A DNA stretch of 14,224 nt from an uncultured bacterium. Lineage in GTDB: Bacteria > Planctomycetota > Phycisphaerae > Phycisphaerales > SM1A02. The position numbers and the translations under genes were made by a program. Position 1 is the stretch's first letter, and the number at the start of each line of letters is the position of its first letter. The notes beneath the pieces were generated by a model. That model had not been told where the DNA came from. It searched no databases and worked only from the letters and a program-made list of their open reading frames with translations. Shown here one piece after another: positions 1-7,219 of this stretch. The stretch spans positions 1 through 14,224 of the forward strand of contig CAIOTP010000127.1 in NCBI GenBank assembly GCA_903861235.1. Reading direction: 5' to 3'.

Positions 1-90
1 GTCTTCGCCTTTTTTATTCTTGTACTGCGTCACCACACACCCCGAGAGAGTCAACACAGCCATAGCGAGCGACAAACATTTAAGCGCGTT
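1..90. other. Atypical left-edge segment, possible assembly or contig-end artefact
   Basis: The first 90 bases contain 44 G/C (about 49%), well below the GC-rich coding sequence that follows. They use codons that are rare in the rest of the window, such as TTA, ATA, ACA and AGA. The permease frame stays open through this stretch to the edge, but the residues it encodes up to about residue 20 do not look like the hydrophobic first membrane segment of a MalF-type permease. From about base 85 the codon use and the protein look normal. A chimeric read end, a contig-end error or a real recombination junction would each explain this; I cannot choose between them from sequence alone. Confidence 0.45.
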
Positions 91-934
91 CTTCATGGCC
101 TTCCCGATCGTCATGAGCCTGCTCCTGAGTCTGGCCAAGTGGAAGGGCGTGAGCACGCTCGACACCGCCACCTTCGTGGGTGGCGGCAACTATCTGCAGC
201 TGCTGGCGCACGACCCCCGCTTCATGACCAGCCTGAAGGTCACCCTCTACTACACCCTGATCGCGGTGCCTGGCGGACAGGCGCTGGCCCTTCTGGCGGC
301 CGTGCTCATGAACCAGAAGATCCGCGGCATCCCGTTCTTCCGCGCCGCCTGGTACCTGCCCAGCGTGCTGGGCGGCGTGGGTGTGGCGGTGCTCTGGCAG
401 TGGGTGTTCGACGGCGACAAGGGGCTCATGAACATGGCGCTGCGGCCCCTGCTGGAGCTGGTGAACGCCACGCCGCCCGACTGGCTGGTCAAGGACGCCT
501 CGGTGTGGGGCCCGCCCGCGTTCGCGATCATGGGCTTCTGGACCGTGGGTGGCGGCATGATGATCTACCTGGCCGGCCTGCAGGCGGTCCCCGAGGAGCT
601 CCTCGAGGCCGCTCGCATCGACCGGCTGGGTGCCGTGTCGCGATTCTTCCGCGTCACGCTGCCCATGCTCAGCCCGGTGATCCTGTTCAACCTGATCATG
701 TCGATCATCGGCAGCTTCCAGGTGTTCACGCAGGCCTTCGTCATGACCGGCGGCGGCCCGGGCGACCTGACGCGCTTCTACGTGCTCAACCTGTACAACC
801 AGGCCTTCGAGTTCTACGAGATGGGCTACGCCAGCGCCATGGCCTGGATCCTGCTGCTCATCACCCTGGGTCTCACCATGCTCACGCTTCGCGGCAGCCG
901 CGGACTGGTGCACTACGAGGGCCTGAAGCGATGA
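20..934 (+). CDS. Carbohydrate-type ABC importer permease, MalF-like (5' end uncertain)
   Basis: This is an inner-membrane permease of the binding-protein-dependent sugar importer class (MalF/UgpA/LacF type). The cytoplasmic EAA loop is clear at residues 190-220 (PEELLEAARIDRLGAVSRFF) and would dock onto the ATPase helical domain. Other family marks are FFRAAWYLPSVLGGVGVAVLWQWVF (residues 106-130), which comprises the start of a membrane helix, and MTGGGPGDLTRFYVLNLY (242-259). About six membrane helices are expected; the first is short here (LSAFFMAFPIVMSLLLSLA, 21-39). The TTG at 20 is only a nominal start, because the frame is open to base 2 and the first 20 or so residues are atypical, so the true N-terminus is either outside the window or corrupted. 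Its stop overlaps the start of the next permease (ATGA, 931-934), so translation is probably coupled. The substrate is likely a sugar or glycerol-phosphate-like solute but cannot be named. Confidence 0.88.
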   Translation: MYCVTTHPERVNTAIASDKHLSAFFMAFPIVMSLLLSLAKWKGVSTLDTATFVGGGNYLQLLAHDPRFMTSLKVTLYYTLIAVPGGQALALLAAVLMNQKIRGIPFFRAAWYLPSVLGGVGVAVLWQWVFDGDKGLMNMALRPLLELVNATPPDWLVKDASVWGPPAFAIMGFWTVGGGMMIYLAGLQAVPEELLEAARIDRLGAVSRFFRVTLPMLSPVILFNLIMSIIGSFQVFTQAFVMTGGGPGDLTRFYVLNLYNQAFEFYEMGYASAMAWILLLITLGLTMLTLRGSRGLVHYEGLKR

Positions 935-1848
935 GCGCGCCGACGCCCCCGAAGACGTCGAAGGGTCACTCCGGCGCCGTCGGCGGCCATGTCACCCGCG
1001 CGGTGGGCTGGGCCGTCCTGCTGGCGGGCACCGTGATCATGGCCCTGCCCCTGCTGTGGATGGCTGCCGTCAGCCTGCTCACCCCCGACCTCGCCCAGGC
1101 CGCCACGGCCAGCGGGGATCTGAAGCGGCTGCTGCCCAGCGATCCGCAGTGGCAGAACTTCTCCAACGCGCTCTCCCGCATGGGCGCCGCCCGCGAACCG
1201 TGGCAGGGGTTCCTGGACGCGCTGGCCAACTCCGTGGTGGTGACCAGCCTGGTGGTGTTGGGCACCGTGCTCAGCAGCAGCCTGGTGGGCTTCGCCATGG
1301 CCCGCATGCGCTTCAAGGGCCGCGAGGGGCTGTTCCTCCTCATGCTCGCCACCATGATGCTGCCGGGGCAGGTCACCATGATCCCGCTCTTCCTCATGTT
1401 CCGGAACCTGGGCTGGGTGGACACCATCCTGCCGCTGGTGGTGCCCGCGTTCTTCGGCAACGCGTTCTTCATCTTCATGTACCGGCAGTTCATCGCGCAG
1501 GTGCCCGAGGCGCTGGTGGAGGCCGCCAAGGTGGACGGCTGGGGCTGGCTGGGCGTGTGGTGGCACGTGATCCTGCCGCTCTGCCGACCGGTCACCGCCA
1601 TCTGTGCGGTGTTCACCTTCATCTACGTGTGGAACGACTTCATGGGCCCGCTCATCTACCTGCAGAGCGACGAGCAGGCCACGCTGGCCGTGGCCCTGAA
1701 CAGCTTCCGCAACCAGTACGGCGGCGTGAACAACGTGAACCTGCTCATGGCGGCCAGCCTGGTCACCATGCTGCCCTGCATCCTGCTGTTCCTGGCGGCG
1801 CAGAGGCAGTTCATCGAGGGGCTGGGCAAGGGCGCGGTCAAGGGCTGA
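931..1848 (+). CDS. Carbohydrate-type ABC importer permease, MalG-like
   Basis: This is the second membrane subunit of the sugar-type importer, 305 residues, a normal length for the MalG/UgpE family. The start at 931 is supported by the four-base ATGA overlap with the upstream permease; longer readings of this frame run far into that gene and are shadows. Membrane segments are visible near residues 24-46, 101-123, 134-157, 164-186, 220-241 and 270-290. The EAA loop is VPEALVEAAKVDGWGWLGVW (191-210) followed by HVILPLCRP, and the typical MalG segment FIYVWNDFMGPLIYL (230-244) is present. The periplasmic loop after TM1 (LTPDLAQAATASGDLKRLLP) is of the usual kind. It would form the translocation pore with the upstream gene product and be powered by the ATPase that starts 12 bases downstream. 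Confidence 0.94.
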   Translation: MSAPTPPKTSKGHSGAVGGHVTRAVGWAVLLAGTVIMALPLLWMAAVSLLTPDLAQAATASGDLKRLLPSDPQWQNFSNALSRMGAAREPWQGFLDALANSVVVTSLVVLGTVLSSSLVGFAMARMRFKGREGLFLLMLATMMLPGQVTMIPLFLMFRNLGWVDTILPLVVPAFFGNAFFIFMYRQFIAQVPEALVEAAKVDGWGWLGVWWHVILPLCRPVTAICAVFTFIYVWNDFMGPLIYLQSDEQATLAVALNSFRNQYGGVNNVNLLMAASLVTMLPCILLFLAAQRQFIEGLGKGAVKG

Positions 1849-1860
1849 ACAAGGACGAAC

Positions 1861-3003
<1,143 letters not shown>

Positions 3004-3026
3004 GGGGAACCGCACGACCAAAGAGA

Positions 3027-3054
3027 AAGGCCCCCGGCCGGAGCCGGGGGCCTT
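3027..3054. terminator. Strong intrinsic terminator, probably bidirectional
   Basis: A perfect 12-bp stem (aaggcccccggc, 3027-3038, with its complement at 3043-3054) closes a four-base loop CGGA. It lies 23 bases after the ATPase stop and 27 bases beyond the stop of the convergent secreted-protein gene. On the plus strand the tail is only TTGTTCG. On the minus strand the stem is followed by TTTCTCTTT (the initial TT belongs to the stem base), a better U-rich tail. It therefore probably serves both genes, more efficiently the minus-strand one. Confidence 0.85.
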
Positions 3055-3081
3055 GTTCGATTCACGCGGAGATGGCCTCGA

Positions 3082-4212
3082 TCAGGCCGGGCAGTCGCCG
3101 AACAGGATCAGCAGGCTGCCGATGTCGCCGGCATCCACCGAGCCGCTGTCGTCGAGGTCGCCCGTGCAGCCCGGGGTGCCACCGGCGCAGTCGCCGAACA
3201 GGATCAGCAGGCTGCCGATGTCGCCGGCATCCACCGAGTTGCTGTCGTCGAGGTCGCCTGGGCAGGCCGGAGCGCTGGAGCAGGCATCCGGTCCGTCGGA
3301 GGAGAAGAACTGGTCACCCGCGATGTCCGCAAAGCTGAAGCGGATCTTGCCGGTGGGGTTCTGCCCGTTCCAGCCACCGAGGCCGTCGCCGCCCAGGTTG
3401 CCGCTTCCGGCCGGCAGGGCGCCAAGCACCTGGCTGCTCACATAGTCGTGGCCCTGGCCGTTGATGAAGGCGCACACACGGATGGGGCCGTCGACCCAGC
3501 CCATGTTGGCCAACGGAATCATGATCTCGATGCCGGTCGTGACGCCGCAGCCCTCGCCCGGATTGGCCGGGTCGCCGCTCACGCCACCGACATTGCTGTT
3601 GTTGATCGACAACTTGCATCCGTACACCGTGTCATCGATCAGGTTGCTGCCGGTCTGAGGGTTGCTGAACGGGCCGCTGCCGATGTAGGCACCCACACCG
3701 CCACCATCCGTGAGGATCTGGGCGATGTTCGCATACTGCGTGGGTCCGGTCCCCGCGGTGGGGTCGTAGCCACCGATCGTGGTGGTGACGAAGAAGTCCG
3801 GCGCAAAGCCGGCGTCGAACCGGAGGCCAGGGAAGGCGTTCGCGGTGTCCTCACCCATGGCGTTGAGGCCGTTGAAGTCCACATCGGGATTGTCGCTCCG
3901 GAGCGCATTCTGACCGGCGTCACCGATGCAGTCGATGAAGATGTCGAGCTTGTTGAAGTTGCTCTCGAGGTTGCCCGACAGGAACAGGTAGAAGTTGCCG
4001 TTGTCGACATCGACCTTGATCCAGCCGCCATTCAGCTCGCTGCCGTTGGCGTAGCCATTGGCGCCGTCGGTCGCGTTGCCGAAGCCGGTGGCGACCACCT
4101 GCACCGACTTGGGATTGCCGTAGTCGGCATCCAGCGTGCCATCGACGACGATCTGACCGAACGCGCTTGACGCGATTCCAGCAACCATTGAAACCATCGC
4201 GAGAGACTTCAT
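3082..4212 (-). CDS. Secreted protein with two C-terminal dockerin/EF-hand-like repeats
   Basis: This is a predicted exported protein of 376 residues. The frame extends upstream to 4449, but the ATG at 4212 is the likely start. It is preceded by GGAGAAGAAGAA and begins a short signal peptide (MKSLAMVSMVAGIASSAFG, cleavage probably after residue 19), whereas the extension is not export-like. The mature body (about 20-310) opens with IVVDGTLDADYG and contains LSGNLESNFNKLDIFIDC, then Gly/Asn/Asp-rich loops. This recalls the beta-sandwich families often attached to planctomycete secreted proteins, but I cannot assign a named domain or activity. Residues 319-342 and 351-374 are two 24-residue repeats differing at one position (N or G). 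Each holds a 12-residue loop DLDDSxSVDAGD with acidic residues at positions 1, 3 and 12 for calcium, then IGSLLILFGDC. This matches dockerin type I-like repeats, which mediate calcium-dependent folding and possibly attachment. No membrane anchor follows. Function unknown. Confidence 0.88.
   Translation of the reverse strand: MKSLAMVSMVAGIASSAFGQIVVDGTLDADYGNPKSVQVVATGFGNATDGANGYANGSELNGGWIKVDVDNGNFYLFLSGNLESNFNKLDIFIDCIGDAGQNALRSDNPDVDFNGLNAMGEDTANAFPGLRFDAGFAPDFFVTTTIGGYDPTAGTGPTQYANIAQILTDGGGVGAYIGSGPFSNPQTGSNLIDDTVYGCKLSINNSNVGGVSGDPANPGEGCGVTTGIEIMIPLANMGWVDGPIRVCAFINGQGHDYVSSQVLGALPAGSGNLGGDGLGGWNGQNPTGKIRFSFADIAGDQFFSSDGPDACSSAPACPGDLDDSNSVDAGDIGSLLILFGDCAGGTPGCTGDLDDSGSVDAGDIGSLLILFGDCPA
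3091..3258 (-). repeat. Tandem 72-bp direct repeat (two copies, 96-bp period) in coding DNA
   Basis: Bases 3091-3162 and 3187-3258 match at 70 of 72 positions. The only differences are the two bases at 3143-3144 versus 3239-3240, which turn one codon from Gly to Asn. Synonymous positions are also identical, so the copies are recent duplicates or are kept alike by gene conversion. The period of 96 bases equals 32 codons and preserves the frame. They encode the two calcium-loop repeats of the secreted protein. Confidence 0.93.
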
Positions 4213-4256
4213 TTCTTCTTCTCCAATGTTGTTTGGGGCCTTAAGGTCCGGAGACA

Positions 4257-4288
4257 CCGACACCACCAAGAGGCGCCTTTGGTGTCGG
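4257..4288 (-). promoter_or_regulatory. Hairpin in the 5' leader of the secreted-protein gene
   Basis: A perfect 9-bp stem (ccgacacca, 4257-4265, pairing with tggtgtcgg, 4280-4288) encloses a 14-base loop that contains the self-complementary hexamer GGCGCC (4272-4277). It ends 44 bases before the ATG at 4212, so it would lie in the leader RNA of that gene. The sequence gacacc is present twice in a row at 4253-4264, so an alternative pairing is possible. No U-tract follows, which argues against a terminator. It could stabilise the mRNA, control translation or bind a protein. It matches no riboswitch class that I can recognise. Confidence 0.4.
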
Positions 4289-4480
4289 CCTCCGATCAGG
4301 CGGAAAGGTAGCCCTGAACCGGGTTTGTGCCAGAAGAAATCGAAGAATTCAACGGTGCTTTTGTCCGGATTGGGGTTCGGGATCCACGAGCCACGGCTCT
4401 GGATATGGTTCAGGCTTCGAAGTTCCACCTGCCAGCCCCTTGCCGACATGTCCCCCGCTCCCCAATCGACCGCGTGACCC

Positions 4481-4486
4481 TATAAC
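4481..4486 (+). promoter_or_regulatory. Candidate -10 box for a leaderless truA transcript
   Basis: TATAAC matches the -10 consensus at five of six positions and is followed by exactly six C residues and then the truA ATG (4493). Transcription normally starts about seven bases after the -10 box, which would put +1 at or next to the A of the ATG. No Shine-Dalgarno-like purine run lies before truA, and no good -35 box is seen at 16-18 bases upstream. The dut and DegT genes in this window have the same arrangement. Confidence 0.5.
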
Positions 4487-4492
4487 CCCCCC

Positions 4493-5299
4493 ATGGCTCG
4501 GCTTGCGCTCAGAGTGGCATACGACGGCACCGACTTCCACGGCTGGCAACGGCAGGAGCCGCCCGACCAGCCCCCCCTCCGCACGGTCCAAGGGTGCCTG
4601 GACCGCGCGCTCACCGACATGCTTCAGCGTCCGGCCACCTGCCAGGGGGCCAGCCGCACGGATGCCGGCGTCCATGCCGAGGCCCAAGTGGCCGCCTTCA
4701 CGGCCGAGTGCCGGGTGCCGGTGGATCGGATCGCCGCCGCACTGAATGCGCGACTGGACGAGGATGTCCGTGTGATGAACGCGTGGAGCGTGCCGGAGGA
4801 CTTCGACCCGGTGAGCGACGCGCTGGCCAAGGGCTACCGATACGAGATCGCGCCCACGCGGCCTTTCTCCGCCCGCCTGCCGTTCGACCGCCGCATGGTG
4901 TTCCGCACCGCGCACGACCTCGGTGTGGATCGAATGCGCATCGCGGCATCCGCCCTGGTCGGCACGCACGACTTCACGGCCTTCGCCCACGCCCAGCATG
5001 GGCGGGAGAGCCCGGTGCGCACGGTGTTCGCCTGCGAGGTCGGTTCGCTGCCCGACGACCGCATCGTGATCGACGTGTCCGGAAACGGCTTCCTGTACAA
5101 CATGGTGCGGATCATCGCCGGCACGCTGGTGGAGGTGGGCCGGGGACGCATGGAACCCCGGGCGGTGAGCGGCATCCTGGCATCCAGGGACCGTGCCCAG
5201 GCCGGGCCCACGCTGCCCGCGCAGGGCCTTCGCCTGCGGTGGATCCAGTATCCCGAGGACCGAGCCGAACCCATGCACGCCCAGGAGGATCGAACATGA
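4493..5299 (+). CDS. truA: tRNA pseudouridine(38-40) synthase TruA
   Basis: TruA isomerises uridines 38, 39 and 40 in the anticodon stem-loop of many tRNAs to pseudouridine, which supports accurate decoding. The protein is 268 residues, a normal length. It opens with the family motif RVAYDGTDFHGWQRQ (7-21). The catalytic aspartate is D57 within GASRTDAGVHA (52-62). Further conserved blocks are KGYRYEI (about 114-120), SPVRTVFACEV, GNGFLYNMVRIIAGTLVEVG near residues 199-218 and the C-terminal AGPTLPAQGLRL. The start at 4493 gives the expected N-terminus. No ribosome-binding site precedes it, and a TATAAC box lies six bases upstream, so the mRNA may be leaderless. Its stop codon overlaps the start of the PIG-L-family gene, with which it forms a two-gene operon. 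Confidence 0.96.
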   Translation: MARLALRVAYDGTDFHGWQRQEPPDQPPLRTVQGCLDRALTDMLQRPATCQGASRTDAGVHAEAQVAAFTAECRVPVDRIAAALNARLDEDVRVMNAWSVPEDFDPVSDALAKGYRYEIAPTRPFSARLPFDRRMVFRTAHDLGVDRMRIAASALVGTHDFTAFAHAQHGRESPVRTVFACEVGSLPDDRIVIDVSGNGFLYNMVRIIAGTLVEVGRGRMEPRAVSGILASRDRAQAGPTLPAQGLRLRWIQYPEDRAEPMHAQEDRT

Positions 5300-5985
5300 A
5301 CAGCCTGAATGTCGCGGTGATCGCCGCTCATCCGGACGACGCGGAACTGGGGATGGGGGCCACCATCGCCCTTCTCGTTTCACAGGGCCACCGCGTCACC
5401 ATCATCGACGCCACCGACGGCGAGCCCACGCCCTTCGGGGATCCGGCCACGCGTGCGCGGGAAGCCGCCGAGGCGGCGAAGATCCTGGGCTGCGAGCGCG
5501 TGAACCTGGGCTGGCCCAACCGGCGGCTGGAACACACGCTGGCGGCCCGGCATCGGCTGGCGGGAGAGCTTCGCGTGCGGAAGATCGACCTGATGTTCGT
5601 GCCGCACCCGGAGGACGCCCATCCGGACCATCTGGCGTTGACCCGGATCGCCGTGGACGCACGCTTCGACGCCAAGCTGACCCGGAGCGAACTCCCGGGC
5701 GAGCCGCACCATCCCCGTCGGCTGCTCCATTACTTCTGCACGCATCTGAAGGCGGTCCCTCAGCCCACGCTGGTCACGGACTGCTCGGAATTCGCCCAGA
5801 CCAAGATGCGGTCGATCACCTGCTACCGAAGCCAGTTCGAGGCGAACCCGGCCAATCGCGGCGTGCCCGCGTGGGTCGAGGCCATGGGTCGGTTCTACGG
5901 GAGCCGCGTCGGGTCGGCGTTCGGCGAGCCCTTCGCCTCGCCCGAATGCCTGGGCGTGCGTGACCTGGCCACGCTGCGGCCGTGA
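5296..5985 (+). CDS. PIG-L/LmbE-family zinc deacetylase, BshB1-like
   Basis: This 229-residue cytoplasmic enzyme belongs to the PIG-L/LmbE metal-dependent N-acetyl-sugar deacetylases. Zinc-binding residues are visible as AHPDD (11-15; H12 and D15 as ligands, D14 as probable base) and HPDH (109-112; H112). The blocks TDGEPTPFGDPATRAREAAEAAKILG (starting near residue 40), ITCYRSQF and GSRVGSAFGEPFAS resemble BshB1, which deacetylates GlcNAc-malate during bacillithiol synthesis. No bshA or bshC lies in the window, so that role remains an inference; other PIG-L proteins act on different GlcNAc conjugates. The start at 5296 is supported by AGGAGG at 5283-5288 and by the four-base overlap with truA; the longer frame back to 4594 is antisense-type shadow. 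The stop is one base from the stop of the opposing DegT-family gene. Confidence 0.9.
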   Translation: MNSLNVAVIAAHPDDAELGMGATIALLVSQGHRVTIIDATDGEPTPFGDPATRAREAAEAAKILGCERVNLGWPNRRLEHTLAARHRLAGELRVRKIDLMFVPHPEDAHPDHLALTRIAVDARFDAKLTRSELPGEPHHPRRLLHYFCTHLKAVPQPTLVTDCSEFAQTKMRSITCYRSQFEANPANRGVPAWVEAMGRFYGSRVGSAFGEPFASPECLGVRDLATLRP

Positions 5986-5986
5986 T

Positions 5987-7180
5987 TCAGGCCAGCTTGC
6001 GCACGATCTCGACCAGGCTCTCGCCCACGTGCTGCAGCTGCCGGGGCGCAAGCTCCGGATAGATCGGCACGGCGATCACCTCGCCTGCCGCCCGCTCGCT
6101 GTGCGGGAAGACGCCGGTTCGGTAGCCGAGGAACTCGAAGCACTTCTGCTGGTGCAGCGAAAGCGGGTAGTAGATCTCGGTGCCGATCTTGCGGGCGGCC
6201 AGCTCGTCGCGCACCTTGTCGCGGATGGCGGCGGGAACCCGGACCACGTACTGGTTGTAGATGTGGCGGGCGCCCTTCGGCGCGGCGGCCGGAAAGCGGA
6301 TCGGAAGGCCACCGGCGTCGACGGGCGTGCGGCTGTCGGTGGCGCCGGCATCGGTCAGGAAGCGGTCGTACCAGGCGGCGTTCCGCTGCCGAGCGGCGCT
6401 CCACGCGTCCAGATGACGGAGCTTGATCGAGAGCACGGCGGCCTGCAGGGCGTCCAGTCGGCTGTTCATGCCGATCTCGTGGTGGAAGTACTTGGGCTCC
6501 ATGCCATGGTTGCGGAGCCGCTTCAGCCGCGCGGCCAGGCCGTCGTGACCGGTCACCACGATGCCACCGTCGCCGAATCCGCCCAGATTCTTGCTGGGGA
6601 AGAAGCTGTAGGTGCCCACGTCACCGATCGTGCCCACGCGCCGGCCGTGGACATCCTCGGTTCCGATGGCCTGGGCGCAGTCCTCGACCACCTTCAGGCC
6701 ATGAGCCTTGGCGATGCCCATGATGGCGTCCATGTCGGCGGACTGGCCGAACAGGTGCACCGGCATCACCGCCTTGATCTTCTTGTGACAGCCGAAGGCC
6801 TGCTCCACGCTGCGCGGGCAGATGTTGTAGGTGACCGGGTCCACGTCCACGAACACGGGTCGCGCGCCCAGGCGGTGCACGCTGCCCGCGGTGGCGAAGA
6901 AGGTGAAGGTGGGAATGACCACCTCGTCGCCAGGCCCGATGTCCAGAGCCTGCAGGGCCAGCACGATGGCGTCGCTGCCGTTGGCGCACCCGATGGCGTG
7001 CTTCGCGCGGCAGTAGGAGGCCGTGGCCTTCTCAAGTTCCTCGACCTTGGGGCCGCCGATGAAGTACTGGCTCTCCATGACCTCCCGCACCACCGGCTCG
7101 ATCTCCGCCCGCAGTGCGGCGTACTGGGCCTTCAGGTCGAGCAGCGGAACGTTGACTTCGGTGGCGGTCGCGGAGGTCAT
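5987..7180 (-). CDS. DegT/DnrJ/EryC1/StrS-family PLP aminotransferase (probable nucleotide-sugar aminotransferase)
   Basis: This 397-residue PLP-dependent enzyme should transfer an amino group, usually from glutamate, to a keto nucleotide-sugar used for surface polysaccharide or glycoconjugate synthesis. The catalytic lysine is K197 in FFPSKNLGGFGDGG (193-206). The cofactor-contacting D167 lies in VEDCAQAIG (165-173), and the phosphate-binding start is NGSDAIVLALQAL (67-79). The N-terminal VPLLDLKAQY and the C-terminal IYYPLSLHQQKCFEFLGYRTG and PIYPELAPRQ resemble WbpE/WlbC-type enzymes acting on UDP-3-keto-glucuronate derivatives, but the exact sugar cannot be fixed here. It is the last gene of the minus-strand run, 39 bases after dut. 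A TACAAT box six bases before the ATG and the lack of a Shine-Dalgarno suggest its own leaderless transcript. No other polysaccharide genes are next to it. Confidence 0.93.
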   Translation of the reverse strand: MTSATATEVNVPLLDLKAQYAALRAEIEPVVREVMESQYFIGGPKVEELEKATASYCRAKHAIGCANGSDAIVLALQALDIGPGDEVVIPTFTFFATAGSVHRLGARPVFVDVDPVTYNICPRSVEQAFGCHKKIKAVMPVHLFGQSADMDAIMGIAKAHGLKVVEDCAQAIGTEDVHGRRVGTIGDVGTYSFFPSKNLGGFGDGGIVVTGHDGLAARLKRLRNHGMEPKYFHHEIGMNSRLDALQAAVLSIKLRHLDAWSAARQRNAAWYDRFLTDAGATDSRTPVDAGGLPIRFPAAAPKGARHIYNQYVVRVPAAIRDKVRDELAARKIGTEIYYPLSLHQQKCFEFLGYRTGVFPHSERAAGEVIAVPIYPELAPRQLQHVGESLVEIVRKLA

Positions 7181-7186
7181 CCGGTC

Positions 7187-7192
7187 ATTGTA
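7187..7192 (-). promoter_or_regulatory. Candidate -10 box for a leaderless DegT-family transcript
   Basis: Read on the minus strand, TACAAT matches the -10 consensus at five of six positions and is separated from the ATG at 7180 by exactly six bases (gaccgg). Transcription would then start at or beside the initiation codon. No purine-rich ribosome-binding site is present and no good -35 box is seen. It lies in the 39-base gap after dut, so the aminotransferase may be transcribed independently of the genes upstream. Confidence 0.5.
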
Positions 7193-7203
7193 GCGGAATC
7201 CGC
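7193..7203. promoter_or_regulatory. Small inverted repeat abutting the DegT -10 box, possible operator
   Basis: GCGGA-A-TCCGC is a perfect 5-bp inverted repeat around one central base and touches the TACAAT box. A second copy of GCGGATT (minus strand) lies 12 bases further upstream. The spacing is suitable for a repressor that would cover the promoter. It is short and GC-rich, so a chance match in this composition is quite possible. Confidence 0.22.
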
Positions 7204-7219
7204 GGGGAAATCCGCCCGT

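Larger units (their letters stand above)
4213..4492. other. Divergent intergenic region between the secreted-protein gene and truA
   Basis: These 280 bases separate two divergent genes, so both promoters should lie here. They are lower in GC than the coding DNA around them. For truA there is a TATAAC box directly before the start (separate entry). For the minus-strand gene the best pair I can find is TTGAAT (4347-4352) and CACAAA (4324-4329) with a 17-base gap, matching the consensus at only about 4 and 3 of 6 positions. I treat that as a weak candidate. The leader hairpin and the GGAG ribosome-binding site also lie in this region. Confidence 0.5.

Noticed and set aside
3091..3258. Possible CRISPR or mobile repeat
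   Set aside because: Only two copies exist, in frame inside a gene, and they encode the calcium-loop repeats. The 24-base gap is also coding.
3448..4170. Plus-strand frame of 240 codons inside the secreted-protein gene
   Set aside because: Antisense shadow: the minus-strand frame has a signal peptide, a Shine-Dalgarno and recognisable repeats, while this one has no start signal or known motif.
4315..4335. Possible sigma-54 promoter (TGGCAC on the minus strand)
   Set aside because: The GG is followed ten bases later by GT rather than the required GC, and the second half of the consensus is absent.
4257..4335. Possible cyclic-di-GMP or other known riboswitch in the secreted-protein leader
   Set aside because: Short pieces look vaguely similar, but the ordered conserved blocks and stems of the known class are not there. 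Only one convincing stem is present.
4213..4449. 79-codon N-terminal extension of the secreted-protein frame
   Set aside because: It would bury the signal peptide inside the protein and lacks a ribosome-binding site. The ATG at 4212 has GGAG upstream and begins a good export signal.
5985..5990. Possible terminator between the two convergent genes
   Set aside because: No stable stem or U-rich tract is visible on either side of the stop codons.
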